Source: Prochlorococcus marinus str. MIT 9515 (GTDB lineage Bacteria; Cyanobacteriota; Cyanobacteriia; PCC-6307; Cyanobiaceae). From it: a stretch of DNA of 64,000 nucleotides. The translations under genes and the position numbers were made by a program. Shown here piece after piece: positions 52,425 to 60,487 of the stretch. The stretch is taken from positions 930,001-994,000 of the forward strand of contig NC_008817.1 of the NCBI RefSeq assembly GCF_000015665.1, in the 5' to 3' direction. Each line of letters opens with the position of its first letter. Position 1 is the stretch's first letter. Below the pieces are notes generated by a model. The model was given only the letters and a program-made list of their open reading frames with translations, was not told the DNA's origin and searched no databases.

Positions 52425-53783
52425 ATGAGTATTAACGAAAGAGTTCCCGTTACAATCCTTACAGGATTCTTAGGTTCAGGTAAGACAACTCTCCTAAATA
52501 GAATTTTAAGCGAAGAACATGGTAAGCGAATAGCCGTTATTGAGAACGAATATGGAGAAGTTGGAATTGACCAAGGATTGGTAATAAACGCCGATGAAGA
52601 AGTATTTGAAATGTCTAATGGTTGCATTTGTTGTACTGTTCGAGGAGATCTTATTAGAGTCCTTGGTAATTTGATGAAAAGAAGGGATAAGTTTGACTAT
52701 GTTTTAGTTGAAACCACTGGATTAGCAGACCCAGGTCCCGTTGCTCAAACATTTTTTATGGATGAAGAAATCAGTTCTGAATTTATACTTGATGGAATTG
52801 TTACTTTAGTTGATGCAGCTCATATTGATCAACAACTTGGACGAAGTGATGAGAGTTCTGAACAAGTTGCATTTGCAGATGTCCTAGTTCTTAATAAAAC
52901 TGATTTAGTCTCAGATGAAGCTCTTAATAGCCTTGAATCAAGATTAAGGGACATGAATCGAATGACTCGTATTATTCGAGCGGAGAATGCACAGGTACCT
53001 ATTAATACAGTCTTAAATCTTAGTGCCTTCGATCTTGATCAAATTCTAAAGCGTAGACCAACTTTTTTAGAACCTGAATATCCTTTTGAATGGTCAGGAG
53101 TTTATGATGTTGAGTCTGGAAAATATGAATTAACACTTGAAGATGGGCCTGATCCTGAAATGTCATTAGTAGCTTTTGCTAATCAAGGAGTCAGTGAGCA
53201 AGAATTAAAAGAGGGTGCTGAAGCTTCTGTAAGACTTTATGCTGAAAAAGCTAAAAACCTAGAGCCTGGAAATACCATTCCATATGATGAGCATGTAAGT
53301 CTCAAATTAGAAGAGAAAGGTACTAAATCTTTTATTTTGGTAGTAGAAAGATCTTCAAAAGTTGGTTTGTTTACACAACATACTGCTGAAGAATTTGAAA
53401 TGAAAGTACTAAAAGTAGATGACAAAAAAAACATAAGGGAAATTCCTTTAAAAAAAGAGAGGAACTGGGTAGCAGAGCATGAACATGATGACGAAGTTGG
53501 ATCAATCGCAATAGAACGTTTTGGAGATGTTGATCCTGAAAAGTTAAATACATGGATGGGAAGACTTCTTTCTGAGAAAGGGGTTGATATATTCAGGACA
53601 AAAGGTTTTATAAGTTATTCTGGTAATCCACGCCGAATAGTCTTTCAAGGAGTTCATATGTTATTTACTGCTCAGCCAGATAAAGAATGGGGTAATGAAC
53701 CTCGTAGAAATCAACTTGTATTTATTGGCAGAAATCTTAATGAAAAAGAGATGCAGGAGGGATTTGATAAGTGCCTGATATAG
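52425..53783 (+). CDS. COG0523 GTPase (CobW/ZNG family) metal chaperone
   Basis: A 452-residue G3E GTPase. The P-loop is GFLGSGKTT (about residues 14-22), switch GEVGIDQGL, the family metal motif CICC within SNGCICCTVRGD, ETTGLADPGP (G3), and NKTD (G4). The C-terminal CobW_C domain includes RIVFQGVHMLF. Zinc-regulated members insert zinc into target proteins under limitation (the ZNG1 role). Linkage to zur/znu and a Zur-box-like site favours that over cobalamin synthesis. Overlaps the WD40 gene by 13 bases. Confidence 0.9.
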   Translation: MSINERVPVTILTGFLGSGKTTLLNRILSEEHGKRIAVIENEYGEVGIDQGLVINADEEVFEMSNGCICCTVRGDLIRVLGNLMKRRDKFDYVLVETTGLADPGPVAQTFFMDEEISSEFILDGIVTLVDAAHIDQQLGRSDESSEQVAFADVLVLNKTDLVSDEALNSLESRLRDMNRMTRIIRAENAQVPINTVLNLSAFDLDQILKRRPTFLEPEYPFEWSGVYDVESGKYELTLEDGPDPEMSLVAFANQGVSEQELKEGAEASVRLYAEKAKNLEPGNTIPYDEHVSLKLEEKGTKSFILVVERSSKVGLFTQHTAEEFEMKVLKVDDKKNIREIPLKKERNWVAEHEHDDEVGSIAIERFGDVDPEKLNTWMGRLLSEKGVDIFRTKGFISYSGNPRRIVFQGVHMLFTAQPDKEWGNEPRRNQLVFIGRNLNEKEMQEGFDKCLI

Positions 53784-54844
53784 AACCGTTTAACCCTAGA
53801 GGGATGTTTCATGAGGGCTGGTCTGCTGAAGTTGAAGATTATGCAATAGTTTGTGGTTGGGCTTTAGGAGGAAAACTTTTTATTGTCGGAGATGTAGCCG
53901 GAGGAGTTTACGGGTTCGAGGGGGATACAGGTAAAATTGTTTGGGAAAAGAATGAAGCCCATTCAGGAGGTCTTCTTGCAATGTCTATTCATCCAAATGG
54001 AAATATTTTTGCGACTTCAGGACAAGATGGAATAGTTCGAATATGTAATTGTAATAATGGTGAGAAAATTAAGGACATTAAACTTGGCAAATGTTGGGTA
54101 GAGCATCTAAGTTGGTCAAATGATGGCTCATTTTTAGCTGCAGCCTTTTCCAAAAAAGTGTATGTACTTAATCAGGAGGGTAATGAAAATTGGGTTTCAG
54201 AGGAACATCCAAGCACAGTAAGTGCAATATCATGGTCAAATAAAAATGAATTAGCAACTGCCTGTTATGGTCAAGTAACTTTCTTTGATGTAGCTAATAA
54301 TAAAACCAATCAAAAACTTAAATGGCAAGGATCCTTGGTGTCGATGAAGTTAAGCCCCGATGGAGATATTGTTGCATGCGGAAGTCAAGATAATTCTGTA
54401 CACTTCTGGCGAAGATCAACTGGACAAGATGCTGAAATGACCGGTTATCCAGCAAAGCCTTCTCACCTCTCTTTTGATGAAACAGGCATGCTATTAGCAA
54501 CTAGTGGAAGCGAAAGAATTACTGTATGGAGTTTTTCAGGGAATGGCCCTCAAGGTACGATCCCGGGAGAATTATGTCATCATACAGAACCAGTTTCTAG
54601 CCTAGCTTTTTCTAACAAAGGTTTGCTAGTTGCTTCAGGATCAAGAGATGGTTCAGTCGTAGCTAGTTTTCTTAAAAAAGACGGGAATGGGGATCCTGTT
54701 GGAGCTGCTTTTGCCGGTGATTTAGTTGGAGATATTGCGTGGAGACCCGATGACTGCGCTTTAGCCGCAGTTAATGCAAAGGGTGTTGTAACAGTTTGGA
54801 ATTTCAAAGTCCGTACGACTTCCATTTCAAAGGGGTTCAAGTAA
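53771..54844 (+). CDS. WD40 repeat protein linked to the zinc GTPase
   Basis: A 357-residue beta-propeller protein starting at GTG 53771 inside the end of the GTPase gene. Several WD40 blades are visible, for example GGLLAMSIHPNGNIFATSGQDGIVRI, LSWSNDGSFLAAAF and VSSLAFSNKGLLVASGSRDGSV, enough for a seven-blade propeller. No enzymatic motif. The overlap strongly suggests coupled translation and a shared function, perhaps a scaffold for the zinc GTPase. Confidence 0.9.
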   Translation: MPDIEPFNPRGMFHEGWSAEVEDYAIVCGWALGGKLFIVGDVAGGVYGFEGDTGKIVWEKNEAHSGGLLAMSIHPNGNIFATSGQDGIVRICNCNNGEKIKDIKLGKCWVEHLSWSNDGSFLAAAFSKKVYVLNQEGNENWVSEEHPSTVSAISWSNKNELATACYGQVTFFDVANNKTNQKLKWQGSLVSMKLSPDGDIVACGSQDNSVHFWRRSTGQDAEMTGYPAKPSHLSFDETGMLLATSGSERITVWSFSGNGPQGTIPGELCHHTEPVSSLAFSNKGLLVASGSRDGSVVASFLKKDGNGDPVGAAFAGDLVGDIAWRPDDCALAAVNAKGVVTVWNFKVRTTSISKGFK

Positions 54845-54860
54845 TTACAAGCTAATAGCT

Positions 54861-55025
54861 TTACCAATAATTAGCTTTTAAATGTCTCTCCATACAAATC
54901 ACTTCGCAATCATTATCAATACCTTTTGGATGAATATCGCAATATGAAAGACATTGTAAATATTCATCTATGGGATCATGAATATCAATATTATTTTGTT
55001 TATTTTGAATTTTTGAATTAGTCAT
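54861..55025 (-). CDS. 54-residue cysteine-containing protein
   Basis: Starts at ATG 55025: polar N-terminus, then DPIDEYLQCLSYCDIHPKGI and DCEVICMERHLKANYW. The C-x3-C...C-x3-C spacing with a histidine could bind a metal or form disulfides. Located just after the zinc locus and convergent with the WD40 gene; a zinc link is speculative. Confidence 0.65.
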   Translation of the reverse strand: MTNSKIQNKQNNIDIHDPIDEYLQCLSYCDIHPKGIDNDCEVICMERHLKANYW

Positions 55026-55628
55026 AAAGAGATACTCCTTAATTCATTTATGGTCAACATAAACGAAGGTAATAAAAAATGAAATAAGCAAAATTTCCTA
55101 GAATTTAAAGATAAAATATTTAAAATTTAAAAACAAAAATAAACAAATTTATTTGCACTATCGGACATTTTCGATTAAAAATCAATGCGTATAAAAACGG
55201 ATTGTTTTTTTTTATATTTTTAATTAATTTGAGATTGTTGAGTTTTAGGAGGTCTTTCAAAATGATCGATAGCCTGCCTGCAATTTCGGAATAATTCCGA
55301 ACTGATTTAATTAACTGCTCCAATTATTTTTTATTAATGTCTGAACTTACTTCTTCAGCATCGTATAGGTGCCCTATAAGAAAAAAGTTCAATACTAGTT
55401 TCTTTGCCCCAGTTAAGAACAATTAGTTTTTTAAAGGTATTCAGACTGAAGAATAATTAACAACAAGGATCAATGATTTAGGCTTGTTGTTAAATTTAAT
55501 AGATAAAATATTTAAGAGAATAAAAAGAGAGCTTTTAAAAGCTCTCTTTTTATTTTTGCCAAAACAAAAATCTTTGGCATTATTAAATCATTTTAGCTAT
55601 TAATTGTAATAAGTAACTTTTTATAAAT
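55026..55628. other. Region with a possible small RNA
   Basis: About 600 bases without a firm gene. It contains an 11-base-pair inverted repeat (55457-55467 with 55483-55493) and then a strong terminator palindrome at 55522-55551, so a plus-strand transcript appears to end here. Only a 29-codon frame (ATG 55337) and a 10-codon frame after a perfect AGGAGG (ATG about 55262) precede it. A minus-strand frame (55120-55323) starting MEQLIKSVRNYSEIAGRLS looks like a degraded gene. Confidence 0.45.
55522..55551 (+). terminator. Strong bidirectional terminator palindrome
   Basis: A perfect 30-base palindrome: AAAAAGAGAGCTTTT (55522-55536) followed by its complement (55537-55551), then TATTTTT on the plus side. 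It can act on both strands. No protein gene ends close upstream on the plus strand. Confidence 0.8.
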
Positions 55629-55790
55629 ATGTATAAAATAATGTCAAAAAAACTTAGATATTTTTCTAACTTTTTGGCTAGCATAATTAATGAAACAGAA
55701 TACAAAAAAGTTTTAAAGAAATTAAAGAAAAAAGATATTGTGGCAGATGTAGACGATCAAAGATATCACCATTTCTCTTGTTATAAATGA
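55629..55790 (+). CDS. Small basic helical protein
   Basis: A 53-residue protein from ATG 55629 (or 49 from ATG 55641). SKKLRYFSNFLASIINETEY, then a lysine-rich coil (KKVLKKLKKKDIVADVDDQR) and HHFSCYK. No membrane span. Function unknown. Confidence 0.5.
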   Translation: MYKIMSKKLRYFSNFLASIINETEYKKVLKKLKKKDIVADVDDQRYHHFSCYK

Positions 55791-55908
55791 GTTTAAATTT
55801 TTAAAAGATCACTGCATCACTAATTAATTACATCTTTCAGTCCCAAACCATGTTATAAATTTAATTTTTTATATTTCTAATACTAAAAAAATAATTTTCT
55901 TTAAATTA

Positions 55909-56175
55909 ATGCATAATTATTATTGTCCTTATTGTAATCCCAAATATCAATTTCATAAGAAAACAACATCTGGAGAATTAATATGTGGTTTATGTGGGGA
56001 CCCTCTGAAAAAAAAACCATTTATTAAAATCACTAAAATAATAGCTATTCTCGCATCCTTGACCTTAGTTCTACCTTTAATTTATTCGTTTATAATTTTA
56101 ATTAAAAATCAGATTAATGCTCCTAGGAGAAATTATCAAGCCTATGGGAGTTTAATCAAGACAATATCAAAATAA
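55909..56175 (+). CDS. Zinc-ribbon single-span membrane protein
   Basis: An 88-residue protein: YYCPYCNPKYQF, then ELICGLCGDPL, two CxxC pairs forming a zinc ribbon, followed by a basic linker and one span (IIAILASLTLVLPLIYSFIIL). Same layout as the protein at 29924-30166. Function unknown. Confidence 0.75.
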   Translation: MHNYYCPYCNPKYQFHKKTTSGELICGLCGDPLKKKPFIKITKIIAILASLTLVLPLIYSFIILIKNQINAPRRNYQAYGSLIKTISK

Positions 56176-56183
56176 TGTATTTA

Positions 56184-56405
56184 TCAACCTCTACATAGTG
56201 ATTTATTTAAACAAGAATCGTTATCCGAAAAATGATTTTTATTACTAATAATATTTAATTCTTTTTCCACAGTTAGGAAATCAACTGATTCTATACAATG
56301 ATCCTTACAATCACCATTAAATGAATCGTGAGACTGTAAAAATTGAGTATTTGACATGAAGATAAAAAATATTAAATTCAAAGTTTGTTTTATTATTAAT
56401 TTCAT
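56184..56405 (-). CDS. Small secreted cysteine-containing protein
   Basis: Start placed at ATG 56405 (73 residues) because MKLIIKQTLNLIFFIFMSNTQ is a good signal peptide; a longer frame reaches 56462. The mature part has GDCKDHCIES and a late CLNKSLCRG, four cysteines, probably two disulfides. No family known. Confidence 0.55.
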   Translation of the reverse strand: MKLIIKQTLNLIFFIFMSNTQFLQSHDSFNGDCKDHCIESVDFLTVEKELNIISNKNHFSDNDSCLNKSLCRG

Positions 56406-56462
56406 TTTCTGTAAAAATTTTATTAATCCTTCATAAATAATATCAACTAATTCATAACTCAA

Positions 56463-56871
56463 ATATCAAAGAAAAGAGGAAATAGTAATAATTACTAAAT
56501 CCTAGGCCCTTTTAATAAATTCCAATAGGCTATTTAAATTATGACGGGGAATATTCTTTCTTTAAAATTGGATTAGAATTATGCCAACTACACTTGATAA
56601 TTCACAGAAAACCCTTTCATAGATGTATTTCCAAGGAGAATGGTTCTGTTTTTTTTATTTAGCGATAAGAGATACGAAAGGAACCATCGATACTGAATTA
56701 AAATTTCCCAATAGTAAATATAATCAAAAAGTCGGCTATTGCTGAACTACTTCCCAACCTAAATTTTAATTTTATAGTGTTAAATAACTTTAAAAACTTT
56801 ATTCAAATTTTAAAATCAATTTAAATCAATATCTTATTGATATAAGATAAAAGTAATGTAAAAAACTCAAT
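56463..56871. other. Intergenic region, nothing supported
   Basis: About 400 bases between divergent genes. Short open stretches near 56540-56660 look like decayed coding sequence but have several stops. The promoter of the lumenal protein gene is expected near its right end. Confidence 0.35.
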
Positions 56872-57390
56872 ATGAAATTAATTAGGTTCTTAAAATATTT
56901 TTTATGTATATCTTTTGCTTTTTTGATTATTTCTTCTCCTGTTTTTGCTGGAGCAAATGTCGCCACAAAAGGAGAGGGAGATGAAGTTCCTAGTTATGTA
57001 AGATCTAACATAACTGGTTTTGATTTTCATGGAGAGGATCTTCATTTATCCTCAATAGCAGGGGCAGTAGCAAGAGATGCTGACTTTAGCGATGTTGATC
57101 TTCATGGAACAACATTAACTTTATCTGATTTAAAAGGTTCTAATCTCAATGGAATTGATCTGACTGACACTCTGGCAGATAGGGTTAATTTCCAAAAAAC
57201 AGATTTAAGAAATTCAATTTTAATAAATATGATAGCTTCTGGTAGTAGCTTTGCTGGTGCTCAAATAGAAGGAGCAGATTTTTCTTACGCAATTCTTGAT
57301 AGCGAAGATCAGAGGAATCTTTGTAAAATTGCTGAGGGAGTTAACCCTACCACAGGAGTCTCTACAAGGGACAGTCTTGAATGTAGTTAA
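56872..57390 (+). CDS. Secreted pentapeptide-repeat protein, probably lumenal
   Basis: A 172-residue protein with a signal peptide ([17 protein letters not shown]). The mature part contains pentapeptide repeats of the A(D/N)Lxx type over about residues 65-145 ([47 protein letters not shown]), which form a right-handed beta-helix. The last part has two cysteines ([13 protein letters not shown]). It resembles thylakoid-lumen pentapeptide proteins; binding partner unknown. Confidence 0.88.
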   Translation: MKLIRFLKYFLCISFAFLIISSPVFAGANVATKGEGDEVPSYVRSNITGFDFHGEDLHLSSIAGAVARDADFSDVDLHGTTLTLSDLKGSNLNGIDLTDTLADRVNFQKTDLRNSILINMIASGSSFAGAQIEGADFSYAILDSEDQRNLCKIAEGVNPTTGVSTRDSLECS

Positions 57391-57401
57391 TAATCTCTAA
57401 A

Positions 57402-57755
57402 TTAGATAAATTTTTTCTTCCCATTAATATATTTGAAGATTTTTTGATCTTTGTCTATAAATATAATTTCACCATTTAATTTTGACTTCTTAAATTTTGA
57501 AAGTCTTGCTCTATGAATATTTAATTTTCTATTTATGTTATCTTCATTTTCATAAAGACCAATTCTAATATTAATATCTGGATCTGAACACGTTTTTTCA
57601 TCATCTCTTGTAAAAATTTTCTCAATATTAGATTCTTTACTAAGTAGTTTCTTTTTAAATTTAAATAAATTATTATTCTTATTTTTTCTAAAGAATTTAA
57701 TTTTAATAATCAGAAAAATTAAAGCTAAACCAAGGAGAATAAATTGTATATTCAT
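57402..57755 (-). CDS. Membrane-anchored basic protein
   Basis: A 117-residue protein with one N-terminal span (FILLGLALIFLIIKI), then a basic, polar region (KFFRKNKNNNLFKFKKKLL, RARLSKFKKSKLNGEIIFI). No motif known. It overlaps the preceding small gene by four bases and probably shares a transcript with it and the kinase. Confidence 0.55.
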   Translation of the reverse strand: MNIQFILLGLALIFLIIKIKFFRKNKNNNLFKFKKKLLSKESNIEKIFTRDDEKTCSDPDINIRIGLYENEDNINRKLNIHRARLSKFKKSKLNGEIIFIDKDQKIFKYINGKKKFI

Positions 57756-57943
57756 TTGATTTTAATCTTAAAATCAAATCCCAAGTTGCTTTTATTAGTC
57801 AATATTTCTTTTTTAAAAATACCATAGGTGAAAAGTCCACTTAAAGTTTTTAAAGATTCAAAAATCAAAGAAGAGATTAACAAAAATATAATAATAATTG
57901 AATCAATAAGAGATAAACCTTTGTTGTTTAAAAAATTTTTCAT
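57752..57943 (-). CDS. Small single-span membrane protein
   Basis: A 63-residue protein with one span (LIDSIIIIFLLISSLIFESL) after a short polar N-terminus; the start NNKGLSLIDSI resembles a pilin-like N-terminal pattern but lacks a typical prepilin site. It lies 12 bases after the kinase gene and overlaps the next gene by four bases. Confidence 0.5.
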   Translation of the reverse strand: MKNFLNNKGLSLIDSIIIIFLLISSLIFESLKTLSGLFTYGIFKKEILTNKSNLGFDFKIKIK

Positions 57944-57955
57944 AAAATCACCTTA

Positions 57956-58825
57956 TTAAATTTTAATATCATATTTATAAGGTCCAAAATGTTCACTACA
58001 GCTTTTACCCATTATTTTAGCAAGATTTAAACTTTCTTCTATGTTCCATCCTGATGATAATCCATAAAGGATACCAGCGGCGAAAGAATCTCCACATCCA
58101 TATGAATCAACCTTATTCTTTTTATTTTCAATAGCTTTATATCTACCTCCTGGGAATACTATCCCACCATTCTCTCCTTCCGTTTTAATAATATATTTTG
58201 GATTTAATTTTAATTCATTTAGAGAAAAAACTTCTCCCGGATCAAGATTACTTCCAATTAATCCGTCTAAAAATATACCAGAGTCATTAATAATATCTAA
58301 ACCTGCTCTCGGAGTAGTACACAACGATTTCACAATCCTAGATTTTTTAAATATTTCCTTATCAGCTGCTGTAATAAAAATCCCATCCATTTCATCAAGA
58401 ATACTCCAATTTAAATTATCTTTATGCGTTGGAGCTAATCTATCGCCAATAATAGTAATAGATCTTTCGCCTTCAGAGTCAATAACACTAAAACCTTTTC
58501 TTGTTGGTTTATCACGCCATGCAACATGTAATTTAATACCATTATTTTCTAAAATGTTTAAACATTGATTGCCATAAAAATCATCTCCTAAAGATGTAAA
58601 AAAATGAACTTCGCTCTTGGTTAGTTCACGAAGTCTTTTAGCAATTACTGCACCTCCACCCGCAGGATATTCTAGAGATTTTCTTGAATGAGAGATTAAA
58701 CCTGGCTTAGGCAGTTGATCAACTTCGATAAAATTTATCCATTCTATATGACCAATAACAGCAAACTTTAAGTTCCCTTTTGGAAATTGATAATCTCTAA
58801 ATAAATTATTTTTTGTTTCAAACAT
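57956..58825 (-). CDS. PfkB family sugar kinase
   Basis: A 289-residue PfkB (ribokinase) family kinase. It has an N-terminal FAVIGHIEWINFIEV, a EYPAGGGAVIAKRL motif (PfkB signature 1), and the signature-2 region DSYGCGDSFAAG with the catalytic aspartate in GCGDS. The substrate (fructose, ribose, adenosine or another sugar) cannot be told. Followed by two small membrane protein genes. Confidence 0.88.
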   Translation of the reverse strand: MFETKNNLFRDYQFPKGNLKFAVIGHIEWINFIEVDQLPKPGLISHSRKSLEYPAGGGAVIAKRLRELTKSEVHFFTSLGDDFYGNQCLNILENNGIKLHVAWRDKPTRKGFSVIDSEGERSITIIGDRLAPTHKDNLNWSILDEMDGIFITAADKEIFKKSRIVKSLCTTPRAGLDIINDSGIFLDGLIGSNLDPGEVFSLNELKLNPKYIIKTEGENGGIVFPGGRYKAIENKKNKVDSYGCGDSFAAGILYGLSSGWNIEESLNLAKIMGKSCSEHFGPYKYDIKI

Positions 58826-58866
58826 AATTCACTGAATACTATTATTATGATAAATATCAATTGCAT

Positions 58867-59235
58867 ATGAATTCATTAAACATTTTAAAAGATAATAAAA
58901 AAGTACTTTCTTATATTTATCTTTGTCTATCAATACTTGGGGCAATACTTCCTATGATGGCAAATTTTGATTTTGCTATGGAATATGGCAATAGTTTTGA
59001 CATCAAGAACTTTATTTCATTGGCAAATGCTAATCCTGCAGCTCAGTCGATTTCTAGAGATTTATTCGTCGGTGCTAGTGCAGTTTTTATTTGGATAGTA
59101 AATGAATCTCAAAAATTGAAAATAAAAAATATGTGGATTGTTTATATAGGAACTTTTTTAATAGCATTCGCCTTCTCTGCTCCCTTTTTCTTATTTCTTA
59201 GAGAGAGAAGAATCATGGAAATAGAAAATAATTAA
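58867..59235 (+). CDS. DUF2834 membrane protein
   Basis: Start placed at ATG 58867 (122 residues; the frame also has TTG 58861). Three spans. MANFDFAMEYGNSFDIKNFI and DLFVGASAVFIWIVNES are the DUF2834 pattern, seen in cyanobacteria and marine bacteria. Function unknown. Convergent with the MFS gene. Confidence 0.8.
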   Translation: MNSLNILKDNKKVLSYIYLCLSILGAILPMMANFDFAMEYGNSFDIKNFISLANANPAAQSISRDLFVGASAVFIWIVNESQKLKIKNMWIVYIGTFLIAFAFSAPFFLFLRERRIMEIENN

Positions 59236-59255
59236 TATTATATTTCGAATGTTTT

Positions 59256-60482
59256 TTAAAATAATTTCTTAAATATTATTGCGAACATTAAAAAACAGAC
59301 GAATGAAATAGCGGCCCAAATTATAGAGGCATAACCAAAAAGATCTAAAATCCCTCCAGAAATTAAAGGTCCAAAGAAATAGCCCATAGCAAAACATTGT
59401 GATAGAAGTGCAAGTGCATAACCTTTTTTATTTGAAGGGGCTATGCTAAAAACAACATCGGTTGATGTTGGAAGAAAAGAAGAGGTGCCTAAACCCACAA
59501 GAATAATTGCAATAAATATAAAATAAAAAGCCGAAATATTTAAATAACTAGATATAAATAATAAAAGTGAAGCAAAAGCAAAGTTGATCAAGCTAAATTT
59601 CAACCCAAACAATTTTCCTTTTTTGGATATCCATGAACCAATTGGCCATTGTATGATTAATAGTAGAATTAATTGAAAAGAAATTATAAAGCTAATTAAT
59701 TGTTCATTTATAGCCTCTCTATAAATACCGCCCTTAACTAGATCAAGAGGAAGTGTAACCTGAATTAAAGCAAGAGATGTAGTAATTAAAACCAAAGATG
59801 AAACTATTATGATTGTATTTTTATTCCACCTTTCTTGATTTAATTTAATTAGATCTAAAGCTTTTTTTTGAGATTTTTCTAAAGTAATTTTTATAGAAGC
59901 TTTATTTCTTAAAACCAATAAAATAATCGTGATCATACAAAAAATATCATTAATAAAAATAGATTTGAGATATATAAAACCATTCATAAATCCACCAATA
60001 AATACTCCTAGAAATATCCCCAAAGCCTCAGAACTTCTTACTAGAGCATAAGCTTTTCTAGTATCAATATTTTGACAAAAATATGGGACTACAAACTCAG
60101 CTGTTGGCCAATATATACCTGCAGCTGCACCAATAAAAGCTTGCCCAATGATATAAAAATAAGCATCTTTTGAAATAATTAGAAAAATTCCTGCAGCAAT
60201 ACTTGTTAATGAAGAAATAACAAAGGGATAATGAACTTTATATGTTTTATTTAAGAAATTACCTGTAATGATTCTTGTTAAAGTACCTATAATCGCTGAT
60301 ATCGTAAAACCTAGGCCAATTTCAGTTGCTGACAACCCAATATTATTAAAAATAAGGGATGTTAAATAAATAACTCCTCCTGCTCCAAATGAAGCAAAAA
60401 ATCTTATTTTAGTAATTAACCTTAAATGAAAAGGAAGTTTATTCCACCAAAGTTTATTAATTAGAAATTTATTCGAGACCAA
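59256..60482 (-). CDS. Major facilitator superfamily transporter
   Basis: A 408-residue protein with about twelve hydrophobic segments in two halves. ITRIITGNFLNKTYKVHYPF resembles the MFS loop 2-3 region, and the AAAGIYWPTAEFVVPYF segment suits drug or metabolite efflux-type MFS proteins. The substrate is unknown. Its start (TTG 60482) lies only five bases from the divergent hydrolase start, so each promoter must lie within the other gene. Confidence 0.85.
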   Translation of the reverse strand: MVSNKFLINKLWWNKLPFHLRLITKIRFFASFGAGGVIYLTSLIFNNIGLSATEIGLGFTISAIIGTLTRIITGNFLNKTYKVHYPFVISSLTSIAAGIFLIISKDAYFYIIGQAFIGAAAGIYWPTAEFVVPYFCQNIDTRKAYALVRSSEALGIFLGVFIGGFMNGFIYLKSIFINDIFCMITIILLVLRNKASIKITLEKSQKKALDLIKLNQERWNKNTIIIVSSLVLITTSLALIQVTLPLDLVKGGIYREAINEQLISFIISFQLILLLIIQWPIGSWISKKGKLFGLKFSLINFAFASLLLFISSYLNISAFYFIFIAIILVGLGTSSFLPTSTDVVFSIAPSNKKGYALALLSQCFAMGYFFGPLISGGILDLFGYASIIWAAISFVCFLMFAIIFKKLF

Positions 60483-60487
60483 AACAA

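Noticed and set aside
55120-55323. A 67-residue minus-strand frame starting at TTG
   Set aside because: The first 20 residues look protein-like, but the rest is hydrophobic low-complexity as expected by chance; likely a remnant at most.
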